Source: Holosporaceae bacterium 'Namur' (GTDB taxonomy: Bacteria; Pseudomonadota; Alphaproteobacteria; Rickettsiales; Midichloriaceae). Taken from it: a stretch of DNA of 64,000 nucleotides. The stretch's first letter is position 1, and the number at the start of each line of letters is the position of its first letter. Location of the stretch: assembly GCA_014116815.1 (NCBI GenBank), contig JACGYV010000008.1, positions 1 through 64,000 of the forward strand. The letters are read 5' to 3'. Below are positions 9,114 to 17,297 of the stretch, piece after piece. The translations under genes were made by a program, and so were the position numbers. The notes beneath the pieces are model-generated. The model was not told the origin of the DNA. It did no database searches and was given only the letters and a program-made list of their open reading frames with translations.

Positions 9114-9251
9114 ATTTTATTCTATTTAATAGGTTTTGTATAAAAAATAATAAAATTTAATAATAAAATTTTCTTCCGGTAATATTTCTTTAATATATTT
9201 GTGCTATAGTGCTAGCTTGAGAGAATTTTATACTTTTTAGAGTGTATTAAA

Positions 9252-10082
9252 ATGAAGCAAAGCACCCTCAGAGATGACTATATTGAAATATTGGAAAAAG
9301 AAAACCCTACCGCAAGAGACTTTATATACTTCTTTTTAATCAATGAAGAAAATAAAGGCTATATTAATGAATGCAACAGCAAAGGTTATACAGCATTACA
9401 TAAAGCAGTAACACTGGATGATGTAACTTTTATTGATAGCCTATTAAATACCGGAGCTATTATAAATGCCGGAGCTCATGATGGTGCAACACCTTTACAT
9501 CTAGCGGTACTTAACAATAAATTAGACATAGCAAAAAGACTTATAAAAGGGGGAGCTAATGTTTTTTTAGAAACGAATAGTGGGGAAATACCTTTATATT
9601 ATGCAATTTCCAATCAAAATTTGCCTATCGTTAAAATACTCGTGGAATACGAATGCATTGATATTGATATATACAATATTTATTTAAGCAATGCATTAGA
9701 AAGAGCCAAACTGGAAGGTGCGGAAGAGATAGCTGAATTTTTAAAAATTAGGGTGGAAGATAAAAATTTAAGACCGTTAAAAAAGGCTAAAGCAGATCAT
9801 ATACAGCCAATCATTGCTACTGAACAAGGAACTTGGTTAGGGGAGTGCGTTATGAGCCGGGTTAATGGTTATGAAGACTGGAATGAAGTTATAGTTCAGC
9901 AATCCAGCCTACCTCAAGATGATCGTGAGGTTATAATTATAATAGACGACTCAGATACAGAAGAAGCTCTCACCTATACAGGATCAAATAAACGCAAGCG
10001 CGGAGGAGAGCAAACTTTTGCAGAGAAATTGGAAAATGAGAGAAATTTACCTCAGGATGAAAAAAGAGGTAGGGGTACTTAG
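9252..10082 (+). CDS. Ankyrin-repeat protein with SUMO-interaction-like motif and basic cluster
   Basis: The 276-residue protein has no signal peptide. Residues 39-140 hold about three ankyrin repeats (SKGYTALHKAV; DGATPLHLAVLNN; SGEIPLYYAIS). The C-terminal third carries VIIIIDDSDTEE at 227-238, a hydrophobic core followed by acidic residues as in eukaryotic SUMO-interacting motifs, and the basic cluster KRKR at 247-250 that resembles a nuclear localisation signal; a second basic patch (PLKKAK) is at 175-180. The end is charged (DEKRGRGT). Ankyrin proteins of this type are often secreted effectors in Rickettsiales; that it is one is inference. It is a single gene with its own upstream gap. 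Confidence 0.85.
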   Translation: MKQSTLRDDYIEILEKENPTARDFIYFFLINEENKGYINECNSKGYTALHKAVTLDDVTFIDSLLNTGAIINAGAHDGATPLHLAVLNNKLDIAKRLIKGGANVFLETNSGEIPLYYAISNQNLPIVKILVEYECIDIDIYNIYLSNALERAKLEGAEEIAEFLKIRVEDKNLRPLKKAKADHIQPIIATEQGTWLGECVMSRVNGYEDWNEVIVQQSSLPQDDREVIIIIDDSDTEEALTYTGSNKRKRGGEQTFAEKLENERNLPQDEKRGRGT

Positions 10083-10105
10083 TTTTAAAAAGTAATATGT
10101 GTTAT

Positions 10106-11293
10106 TCATTCATAAACACTTGCAAGTAAAGCAAGCTCAGCGACTAATGCTTCAGAGTTATATATAAAATCGCTATTGCAAGTAAATCTGGCATTTGAAG
10201 AATTCAAATTAGTTAAGTGATCGCGCGATGAATTTATTCTTCTGATAAAGCTAACTATATTACCCCTGATCGCATATGCTATATTTTCATAAGGAGAGGA
10301 GTTTATGTTATGGATAGTGGGTACGCCTTCTTGAATAATAATTTCACGATTAAGTACTCCTTCTTTTATAACATCCATGGAATGGCGCTTTTTTTTATTA
10401 ATATTTAATATGTCATCACCGCTACTTGCAATCATGATGCCCATTCCGAATGTTCCGTTATCAGCTTTGATGAAAACATACGGGGGTGAGGTTATCTGAT
10501 ATTCTTCATATTTTAATTTAATTTGTTCAATTATATTATCAACCAATGATCCGGCTTCTTCTAACCCTACTTTATTTCGGAAATCAATATCTTCGGTTTT
10601 TGCAATGTAGGTGGAAATCAGCCACGGATCCAAAGAAAACTCCCGACAAAATTCCTCAACAATTTTATTATAAGCAGTAAAGTGAGTAAATTTTCTCCGC
10701 TTATGCCATCCTTTATTTAGTTCAGGTATAATAGGTTGAGTTATATTTTCAATAATTTCCGGAACTCCACCGGTAAGATCAGTATTTAAAATAATTAAAT
10801 CAGGTTTCCAGTCTTGCTTAATATAAATTGTATTATGATGGCGAATAATAGGATTAAGTGTAATTATTGAGGATGCGTTGTATTCTTGAATATCCGTAAT
10901 ATGCGGTGACCCGAATTCTACCGCTATATTGTCGGAAGCTACTATGTTTTTTAATGCCAGCAAATTTTCAAAATAATTTTGGTTGCGGGTAAAATTTTCA
11001 GGTATGATAAGTATCTTACCCGGCTTGTTATTTTTAAACATTTCCGTAAATTCTGCCTTAGCATTTTGTAACCCGTGTACATCCAGGTTATTAAAACCTG
11101 CCGGGAAGAGGTTGGTATCTACGGGCGCAACCTTAAAACCTGAGTTTCTAACATCTACGGAGCCGTATAACGGCCTTTTATTTTCTTTATAATTTGAAAA
11201 TATCCACTCTTTCATTTGAGCAGACTTATCAGCTACCACTTTGTTTAGATGTTCCGATATTTTTAAATATTTATTATCTTCTGTCCTCTGCAC
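10106..11293 (-). CDS. gshA: Glutamate-cysteine ligase, proteobacterial (GshA, ferrooxidans-type)
   Basis: This enzyme would make gamma-glutamylcysteine, the first step of glutathione synthesis. The 395-residue sequence resembles the glutamate-cysteine ligase family typified by Acidithiobacillus rather than the E. coli type, with the stretches YGSVDVRNSGFKVAPVDTN, LFPAGFNN and VFIKADNGTFGMGIM (ATP-grasp-like). The start is a GTG at 11293 with AAGG upstream. It is the last gene of a dacA-rsmE-gshA run, 28 bases after rsmE, and faces the ankyrin gene tail to tail. The family call rests on recognised motifs, not on alignment. Confidence 0.85.
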   Translation of the reverse strand: MQRTEDNKYLKISEHLNKVVADKSAQMKEWIFSNYKENKRPLYGSVDVRNSGFKVAPVDTNLFPAGFNNLDVHGLQNAKAEFTEMFKNNKPGKILIIPENFTRNQNYFENLLALKNIVASDNIAVEFGSPHITDIQEYNASSIITLNPIIRHHNTIYIKQDWKPDLIILNTDLTGGVPEIIENITQPIIPELNKGWHKRRKFTHFTAYNKIVEEFCREFSLDPWLISTYIAKTEDIDFRNKVGLEEAGSLVDNIIEQIKLKYEEYQITSPPYVFIKADNGTFGMGIMIASSGDDILNINKKKRHSMDVIKEGVLNREIIIQEGVPTIHNINSSPYENIAYAIRGNIVSFIRRINSSRDHLTNLNSSNARFTCNSDFIYNSEALVAELALLASVYE

Positions 11294-11321
11294 TTCTTAA
11301 ACCTTTAGCTTATCAAATTAT

Positions 11322-12050
11322 TTATTTCCAGTTATCCATTATTGTATTATAGCAACTTATTGCGGCAATGCCGGCGGTCTCCGCACGCATTATTCGTCTT
11401 CCGAAATTAACTGCAACTGCATAGTCCAAGCTTCTTATAAGATTTGCTTCTTCAGAGCTAAACCCGCCTTCAGAGCCGATCAATATACAATTTCCGGTTT
11501 GTTTTAACTTGCTTTTTAATTGTTGAACCCTTAAGGGGTCAGCTTTCTCATAGCAGAATATTAGGTTGCCGTCAAAAGGTTTGCATTTCATAAAGTCGGC
11601 AAGATTTTGCATAGGATGAATTTTAGGTATACATAATCTTTCTGATTGTTCCGCAGCTTCAATAGCGCTTTTATTAAGTTTTTCCAAGTTTATTTTGTTT
11701 ACCACCGTGCGTCTTGAAGTAATAGGCCATATCTCCGTTACTCCTAATTCCGTTGCTTTTTGTACGACAAAGCTCGGTGTAACGTTTTTAACCGGACAAA
11801 ATGCGAAGTGTAAGGGAGCTTGGTTTGTTTGAGAGACTAATTGCTTTATTAAATTGATTATAACGTGTTTCTTGCTGATCCCGATTATAGTCGCTTCCCA
11901 CTCTCCGTCTTTCCCGTTGAAGACTCTTAATAGCTCATGAGTTTTGCATCTTAAAACATTGCTTAGGTAATGCGATTGTTCTTCATTTAAGTTAATATTT
12001 TCCCCTTCCGTAAATAGATGTTCAACAAACAATCTGGTTCTGAGAGACAT
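11322..12050 (-). CDS. rsmE: 16S rRNA m3U1498 methyltransferase RsmE
   Basis: RsmE methylates N3 of U1498 in 16S rRNA. The 242-residue SPOUT-type protein has the N-terminal PUA-like part (HYLSNVLRCKTHELLRVFNG) and the C-terminal knot with LIGSEGGFSSEEANLI and FGRRIMRAETA, both diagnostic for the family. A GGAG site lies just before the ATG. It is 21 bases downstream of the dacA stop on the same strand. Confidence 0.97.
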   Translation of the reverse strand: MSLRTRLFVEHLFTEGENINLNEEQSHYLSNVLRCKTHELLRVFNGKDGEWEATIIGISKKHVIINLIKQLVSQTNQAPLHFAFCPVKNVTPSFVVQKATELGVTEIWPITSRRTVVNKINLEKLNKSAIEAAEQSERLCIPKIHPMQNLADFMKCKPFDGNLIFCYEKADPLRVQQLKSKLKQTGNCILIGSEGGFSSEEANLIRSLDYAVAVNFGRRIMRAETAGIAAISCYNTIMDNWK

Positions 12051-12071
12051 ATACTCCTATAATTTTCTAAA

Positions 12072-13205
12072 TTAAATTCTGGCTTTTTTAGGCGTAGTAT
12101 TCTTGGAATCTTGCCCACTGCTTGGGACGCTTAATGGGTTAATATCTTTAATTTCATTTTGAGCTATAAGCTGTTTGGATTTTTTAGTTTTGAGTAAGGG
12201 GTTAACTTTCTTACTATCTAAGCTTGCGGTTTTTATCGGCTCATTATTATCAACTATGCTGAAGATATTTTTGTGTGATACTGCATTGTTAGCAGCAATG
12301 AGGATAGGTGATTTTTTAATGCATTTAGGATTATAAATCCCTTTCTTTTCAGAAAGATGACAAAAACCCAAATCCAGAATTTTTATCATATGATCATCCC
12401 TTATCTTTGCATTTTCCCCGCCGAAAACTACCCCTACCAAGTGACCATGAGGTTTTTTAGCCGTAGTAATCAGATTAAATCCTGAAGTTCTTATATAACC
12501 GGTTTTTAATCCTTCGGCGCCGGCATATCTTTTAGTTACATGATTATGACCGTTCAGCACTTTGCCTTTGTAGGTAAAGGCAGTTTTTGAAAAGAGCGGA
12601 TAATACTTAGGAAACTTTTTTTTGAGAGCCAGTGCAAGCTTTGCCATATCGGTCGCGGTGGTATACTGATTTTTGTCATGGCAGCCGTGTGCGTTTGTAA
12701 AATTGGTTCTGGTCATGCCTAAAGCCTTAGCTTTCTTATTCATCATTTTGGCAAAACTCCATTGACTTCCGGCTATCGCCTCGGCAAGTACGGATGCGGA
12801 ATCATTAGCTGAGATAACTATGGTGCTATATATACAATCTCTAACCGTAATTTTTTCTCCGGCTCTTAACCCTAATTTACGGGGAATTTCTTGGCTAGCC
12901 CGTTCGGAAACAACAATTTGTTGATTCATAGTAAATTTTCCGCTTTCTAAAGCTTCGAATGCTAAATAAACCGTCATTAATTTAGTTAGTGAAGCCGGAT
13001 AACGTAAATCATGCGCATTTTTTGAGTATATAACTTTCCCGGTCGTCGAATCCAAAACTAATGCCGCATATCTGGTTGAGCGTGTAATATCGTTCGCATA
13101 GGCAGTAAAGGTTAGGGAGTTAAAGATAATAACAAAAGCAACTAATAAACTTTTAAGACAGGCATAAGGAAACAAACCTGCCGAGTGAGATTTTTCGATT
13201 CCCAT
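12072..13205 (-). CDS. dacA: D-alanyl-D-alanine carboxypeptidase (DacA/DacF type)
   Basis: A periplasmic serine carboxypeptidase that trims peptidoglycan pentapeptides. The 377-residue protein has an N-terminal hydrophobic signal (about 17-37, cleavage near AYA), and the three active-site motifs: S72-L-T-K75, S132-A-N134 and K234-T235-G236. The C-terminal 70 residues are Lys/Ser-rich and lack a recognisable amphipathic anchor. It heads the dacA-rsmE-gshA run. Its presence, with PBP2 and MreD at 49-51 kb, argues for peptidoglycan in this organism. Confidence 0.95.
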   Translation of the reverse strand: MGIEKSHSAGLFPYACLKSLLVAFVIIFNSLTFTAYANDITRSTRYAALVLDSTTGKVIYSKNAHDLRYPASLTKLMTVYLAFEALESGKFTMNQQIVVSERASQEIPRKLGLRAGEKITVRDCIYSTIVISANDSASVLAEAIAGSQWSFAKMMNKKAKALGMTRTNFTNAHGCHDKNQYTTATDMAKLALALKKKFPKYYPLFSKTAFTYKGKVLNGHNHVTKRYAGAEGLKTGYIRTSGFNLITTAKKPHGHLVGVVFGGENAKIRDDHMIKILDLGFCHLSEKKGIYNPKCIKKSPILIAANNAVSHKNIFSIVDNNEPIKTASLDSKKVNPLLKTKKSKQLIAQNEIKDINPLSVPSSGQDSKNTTPKKARI

Positions 13206-13566
13206 TTTCCCTTATTCTACCTCAAAACTTAACGGTTTTTAAATAATGTATATTTATAAGATATTAAGATATTTTTTTCAAAAGTAAAGTATGTTGTATC
13301 TAAGCTTTTACGGTTGGTTAGTATAGATTGGATGAGTTAAATTTTTAGTAGTTTTTGAAGTGATAAAGTTTATGAAAAAATATTTTAAAAACCAACTTAT
13401 TAAGCCGCTTTATAACTTTATATTAAAACTTGTTATTCTTTATATATTTTTTATATAACAATATAATATTTAAATTAAAAATAAAATATTGACATTTAAA
13501 TTTAATTAACAGTAATGTATGGGTAGTTTCAGTTGTTAAATTAACAGTAATTTAAGAGGTGAAGAA
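13206..13566. other. Intergenic region upstream of the 13567 gene
   Basis: A very A+T-rich divergent gap between dacA and the gene at 13567. It holds the promoter described at 13489-13518 and a short open frame at 13372-13458 that is probably chance. Nothing else was recognised. Confidence 0.5.
13489..13518 (+). promoter_or_regulatory. Promoter of the 13567 gene, near-duplicate of the one at 14132
   Basis: TTGACA at 13489-13494, an 18-base spacer and TAATGT at 13513-13518 form a sigma70-type promoter 49 bases before the start codon. The 18 bases ending in TTGACA (13477-13494) are identical to 14120-14137, and similarity continues past the -10 through a TGGTAGT/GGGTAGT block to the AGAGGT ribosome site. 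The start point itself is inferred. Confidence 0.65.
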
Positions 13567-13965
13567 ATGAGTACAATAGCTCCAAGCCCTCCGGTGCAAA
13601 GCCCAACTGTTTCGCCGGTACAGAATCAGTCGGAAGTAAGGGATTCAATAAAAATTATAAAAATCAGTTTGCTTGAAGAATTATTTAAGTTAACAGGAAT
13701 GGGTTTTACTGTTGATGAAGCATTAAATTCACCTGATATTCCCATAAATTTTTTTAAAGAGAAGTTAAAAGCGGCTGAGAAGTTTGAAGAAGAGGCGGCT
13801 GCGCATGAGCAGCTAAAGGAAAAGTATGAATTATTTAAAGAAAAACATTTTATGGAAAAAGGTTGGTATAAAAGAATAGAAAAAGATTATGTGAAATGTA
13901 AAAATGAATTTGATGATTTAGTAGATAGATTTTACGCCTGTAAGTATGATTCAGACTGTGAATAA
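13567..13965 (+). CDS. Hypothetical protein, helical
   Basis: A 132-residue protein of unknown function. It has a Pro/Ser-rich N-terminus (STIAPSPPVQSPTVSPVQN), then a mostly helical, highly charged body with Lys/Glu-rich stretches (KLKAAEKFEEEAAAHEQLKE) and an acidic C-terminus containing two cysteines (YACKYDSDCE). There is no signal peptide or membrane segment. The ribosome site AGAGGTGAAG is good. It shares its promoter sequence with the gene at 14208, so the two are probably co-regulated. Confidence 0.7.
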   Translation: MSTIAPSPPVQSPTVSPVQNQSEVRDSIKIIKISLLEELFKLTGMGFTVDEALNSPDIPINFFKEKLKAAEKFEEEAAAHEQLKEKYELFKEKHFMEKGWYKRIEKDYVKCKNEFDDLVDRFYACKYDSDCE

Positions 13966-14131
13966 TTTACTATTAAATTAATCCTGCGTTTAAAAACCCT
14001 TTGTTCGATAAGGGGTTAAAAGAAATATTAAATATCCTATATTATGTACATTTCTTGAAATTTTACCTTATGCGTGAAATTATCCTATAAATCACTTTTA
14101 TTGATATTATATTTAGTATAAAAATAAAATA

Positions 14132-14161
14132 TTGACAGTTAAGTTTTATTCGAGATATGGT
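14132..14161 (+). promoter_or_regulatory. Promoter of the 14208 gene, near-duplicate of the one at 13489
   Basis: TTGACA at 14132-14137, an 18-base spacer and TATGGT at 14156-14161. The 18 bases at 14120-14137 match 13477-13494 exactly, and the spacer length and the distance to the start codon (76 against 78 bases from the -35) are almost the same. This would drive the 14208 gene and probably the outer-membrane protein gene 31 bases after it. Confidence 0.65.
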
Positions 14162-14207
14162 GGTAGTCAGTTTTGAAGGTTAATATAATTAATAAAAGAG
14201 GTATGAT

Positions 14208-14906
14208 ATGAGTGCTTTAGATGGGTTAACTAAGAGAATGCAGCAAGATGCACAAATAACACCAACATCTGTACTGAAGTCTGGAAATGTTGATATTAAT
14301 ACAGATCAAATAGCAGATGCATTAAAAGCTTTAAAAAATTATAAAGTTGCCGCTGATACTCTGACGGAATTAAATAATAAGCTTGTTAGCGAAGGGGTAA
14401 CCTCTACTTCTGTTAATCAAAATAATATTGACCAAGTAATAAATGAACTAAACATTCTTAAAAATTATAAAAATGATGCGCAGCTATTAAGTACGTTTAA
14501 TAGTAAACTTGCTAATCAAGGCTTTAATGCTATTAATTCAACAAACATAGTTGAAACAATTAATACATTTAAAGCTTATCAAGTGAATTCCACTTTATTT
14601 AGTGAATTGAATGACAGTGCTTTAAAAATAGGCTTAAATGCTCCTATAGACAAATATAATATAGATGACTCGATAAGTACTTTAGTGCTTGAAAGTGCTA
14701 AGGCTGACGGATTTGATATAGCAACAATATCTTCCGGTTTAAGAGGTAAAAACGATACCTTTGACCATATAGGATCCGTAGTTAAACAAACTTTAGATCA
14801 TATAACGGATTATTGCACACCTAAATACGGGACAAATAATACCCTTTGTATTGATATCTGTGAATCAGGCTTTAATTTTAATAATGCTTGGCATGATTGT
14901 GCATAG
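14208..14906 (+). CDS. Hypothetical repeat protein
   Basis: A 232-residue protein of unknown function. Residues about 37-165 contain three degenerate repeats of some 40 residues, seen in ALKNYKVAADTLTELNNKL, ILKNYKNDAQLLSTFNSKL and TFKAYQVNSTLFSELN, each followed by a Gly/Asn-rich turn and a helix with an IDxxIxxL pattern. The C-terminus has four cysteines (YCTPKYG, LCIDICESG, HDCA). No signal peptide is visible. The ribosome site is AAAGAGGT. The outer-membrane barrel gene follows 31 bases downstream. Confidence 0.75.
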   Translation: MSALDGLTKRMQQDAQITPTSVLKSGNVDINTDQIADALKALKNYKVAADTLTELNNKLVSEGVTSTSVNQNNIDQVINELNILKNYKNDAQLLSTFNSKLANQGFNAINSTNIVETINTFKAYQVNSTLFSELNDSALKIGLNAPIDKYNIDDSISTLVLESAKADGFDIATISSGLRGKNDTFDHIGSVVKQTLDHITDYCTPKYGTNNTLCIDICESGFNFNNAWHDCA

Positions 14907-14937
14907 AATAAAAGATAAATTTTATAAGGTAATAATA

Positions 14938-15603
14938 ATGAAAAAAATAGTATATGGCGCAGTAATTGTATCTTTCTTGCCGCTATTGGCAAGCGCGGAA
15001 GCTAACCCTTATGTTCGGCTTGATTTAGGAGGGGGGTTCCCAACTAAACTAAAAGGGGATGATTATGCTAATAAAAAGCCAAATAATTCCTTAGCCTTCG
15101 GGGTAGGTGCCGGTTATAAGTTTGATGAGAACTTTAGAGTAGACCTTAATTACTTAAGAGCTAATAACTTTAAATTTTCCCATGATATAACAGTTAACAA
15201 TATACCTTCTGCAATCAGCCAAAAATTTCATAGTAATGTGGCGATATTAAATGCTTATTTTGATGTCGGTAATTATAACGGCTTTACTCCTTATTTGACC
15301 GCTGGTATCGGGATGGCGCATAATGTAGCTAAAGACTATGAGGCAGTAAATAAAAGTACTAATGTCAAAGAAACGCTAAAAGGTGATAAGAAAAACAATC
15401 TTGCATGGAATATAGGAGCCGGTGCAAGTTTTCAAGTTGTGGATAATACGCATATTGATATTAGCTATAAATACTATTATTTAGGGAAGGTAACTACTTC
15501 TACAAATGCGATAGATAATTATGGCAATAATTTTGATAATTTAGCTGCTTCAACCCGCCTGCGTGCTCATGCAGTGACTGTGGGTTTAAGGTATACTTTC
15601 TAA
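14938..15603 (+). CDS. Outer-membrane beta-barrel protein (OmpW/Msp-like)
   Basis: A 221-residue outer-membrane protein. The ATG at 14938 gives a signal peptide (MKKIVYGAVIVSFLPLLASA, cleavage before EANPY); the longer frame from 14851 has no signal and overlaps the previous gene. The mature part shows alternating strands with Gly-rich turns (YVRLDLGGGFP, AFGVGAGYKFDENFRVDLNY, GIGMAHNVAKDY, WNIGAGASFQV) and ends in GLRYTF, a C-terminal Phe typical of barrels recognised by BamA. It resembles the small eight-strand surface antigen family of Rickettsiales. It probably shares the promoter at 14132. Confidence 0.88.
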   Translation: MKKIVYGAVIVSFLPLLASAEANPYVRLDLGGGFPTKLKGDDYANKKPNNSLAFGVGAGYKFDENFRVDLNYLRANNFKFSHDITVNNIPSAISQKFHSNVAILNAYFDVGNYNGFTPYLTAGIGMAHNVAKDYEAVNKSTNVKETLKGDKKNNLAWNIGAGASFQVVDNTHIDISYKYYYLGKVTTSTNAIDNYGNNFDNLAASTRLRAHAVTVGLRYTF

Positions 15604-15634
15604 GTTTAATAAAGGCTTAAAATCTTTAAAAACT

Positions 15635-15680
15635 AAAGTGCGCTTAAGGAAAGATATTTATTTCTTATGCGTACTTTTTT
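15635..15680 (+). terminator. Rho-independent terminator after the outer-membrane protein gene
   Basis: An AAAGTGCGCTTAAGGAAA arm pairs, with a few mismatches, with TTTCTTATGCGTACTTT across an 8-base loop and runs into TTTTTT. It lies 31 bases past the stop at 15603. Confidence 0.7.
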
Positions 15681-15793
15681 ATTTATGGCGGCGTCCGGAA
15701 TGCTTTCAAACGATTAATTTCAATATATAAAGCCTTGATAAAAATTTAAATTACTTATAATATAATCTTTATGAAATGTAGTAAAATTTATTG

Positions 15794-16753
15794 ATGGAAA
15801 CATCGGTTAGTTTAGTTTTTGATAATAACAGCCTATTGCCTATACTCTTCGGTGAGCAAAATAGTAATATAAAGTTCATAGAGCAAAGCTTGGCTGTACA
15901 TATTTCTTCCCGAGGGAATTATCTTGCAATTACCGGTGATCAGGAAAGTTCAAGGCGTGCATCGCATGTAATTGATTGGCTTTATGAGCGCATAAAAAAC
16001 GGTATAAAAGAAGTAACTCAAGCTGATATTGAAGCAGCCGTCCGATTTACCGTTGGAACGGCCGATCTTGAACAACTCAAAATTAAACAAAGAGTAGAGA
16101 GTAAATACGTACTTAAAACCCGGAAAAAAGAAGTCATACCTTATAATAAGAATCAGCATGCCTATTTAGAATTGCTACATACCAAGGATATAGTGTTCGG
16201 TATCGGTGCGGCAGGCACGGGGAAAACTTATTTAGCCGTAGCTGCCGCAGTTTCAATGTTTTTAAAAAAACAGGTAGAAAAAGTAATTTTGACTCGTCCG
16301 GCAGTGGAAGCAGGGGAGAAGTTAGGGTTTTTGCCGGGAGATATTAAAGATAAAGTAGATCCTTATCTAAGGCCGTTATATGACGCGTTGTTTGAAATGC
16401 TGCCAAGTGAAAACGTGGAAAGGTATTTTGCCACCCAAGAGTTCCAAATTGCACCTCTTGCCTTTATGCGCGGCAGAACTTTAAGTAATTCCTTTGTAAT
16501 TTTAGATGAGGCGCAAAATGCAACTTCTCTTCAAATGAAAATGTTTTTGACTCGTTTGGGTTATGGTTCTAAAATGGTAATAACAGGAGATATAACCCAG
16601 ATTGATTTGCCGAAAACAATTGAATCCGGCCTTATTGACGCTACCAACCGCTTAAAAAACATACCGGAAATCGGTATAGTAAAATTTGGTAGTAGTGATG
16701 TAGTAAGACATCCTTTAACTTCAAAAATTATTGATGCATATGAGCAAAGCTGA
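15794..16753 (+). CDS. phoH: PhoH-like ATPase
   Basis: A P-loop ATPase of the PhoH family, associated with RNA metabolism. The 319-residue protein has an N-terminal KH-like part (about 1-80) and a C-terminal ATPase domain with Walker A GIGAAGTGKTYLA, then LTRPAVEAGEKLGFLPGD, Walker B FVILDEAQNAT and TGDITQIDLP, all hallmarks of PhoH. A TTG at 15791 directly precedes the ATG; the ATG is preferred. It overlaps ybeY by up to 20 bases and begins the phoH-ybeY-tlyC run conserved in alphaproteobacteria. Confidence 0.95.
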   Translation: METSVSLVFDNNSLLPILFGEQNSNIKFIEQSLAVHISSRGNYLAITGDQESSRRASHVIDWLYERIKNGIKEVTQADIEAAVRFTVGTADLEQLKIKQRVESKYVLKTRKKEVIPYNKNQHAYLELLHTKDIVFGIGAAGTGKTYLAVAAAVSMFLKKQVEKVILTRPAVEAGEKLGFLPGDIKDKVDPYLRPLYDALFEMLPSENVERYFATQEFQIAPLAFMRGRTLSNSFVILDEAQNATSLQMKMFLTRLGYGSKMVITGDITQIDLPKTIESGLIDATNRLKNIPEIGIVKFGSSDVVRHPLTSKIIDAYEQS

Positions 16754-17276
16754 AGAAGAACCCGATAGTATAAATTTTTCTAACATTGAAGTTGAATTGA
16801 TCAACGACTCATCTTTATGGAATACACTTGATTGTGAGCCCGAAGATTTCATCAAGCAAGTTATAACTCATACACTCGTCGAACTTAAACTTACCGAAAT
16901 GAGAAAGAAAATTGAGGTTTCCGTATTGCTTGCCGATGATGATAAATTGCAGGAATTAAATCGGCAATACAGAGATAAAGATAAGCCGACCAATGTGCTT
17001 TCTTTCCCGAATTATGACTTGAAACCAGGCAATTACCTTAAAGTTTTAAAGAAGGAAAAGGAAATATATTTGGGAGATATAGCATTAAGTTACACAACTA
17101 TATATCACGAATCAATAGAGCAGGATAAACTTTTTATGCACCATTTAGCACATATGCTCGTGCATAGCATACTGCACTTAATAGGTTATGATCATGAAGA
17201 TGAAAGTGAAGCCGAAGAAATGGAACAGCTGGAAGTAAAAATTTTAACAAAATTAAATATATCAAACCCTTATTAA
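16734..17276 (+). CDS. ybeY: Endoribonuclease YbeY (rRNA maturation)
   Basis: YbeY is a zinc-dependent endoribonuclease needed for 16S rRNA 3' maturation and 70S quality control. The protein of about 180 residues has the family motif HSILHLIGYDH, supplying three zinc-binding histidines, plus the upstream LNRQYRDKDKPTNVLSFP. Candidate starts are ATG at 16734 and ATG at 16740, both inside the end of phoH, so translation is probably coupled. The tlyC gene follows 21 bases later. Confidence 0.96.
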   Translation: MHMSKAEEEPDSINFSNIEVELINDSSLWNTLDCEPEDFIKQVITHTLVELKLTEMRKKIEVSVLLADDDKLQELNRQYRDKDKPTNVLSFPNYDLKPGNYLKVLKKEKEIYLGDIALSYTTIYHESIEQDKLFMHHLAHMLVHSILHLIGYDHEDESEAEEMEQLEVKILTKLNISNPY

Positions 17277-17297
17277 TATTAACAAAGCAGAATCCAT

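Noticed and set aside
13372..13458. 28-codon hydrophobic frame ending in a membrane-like stretch
   Set aside because: No ribosome site and very A+T-rich; such frames are expected by chance. It lies upstream of the promoter at 13489, so it would not belong to the 13567 transcript.
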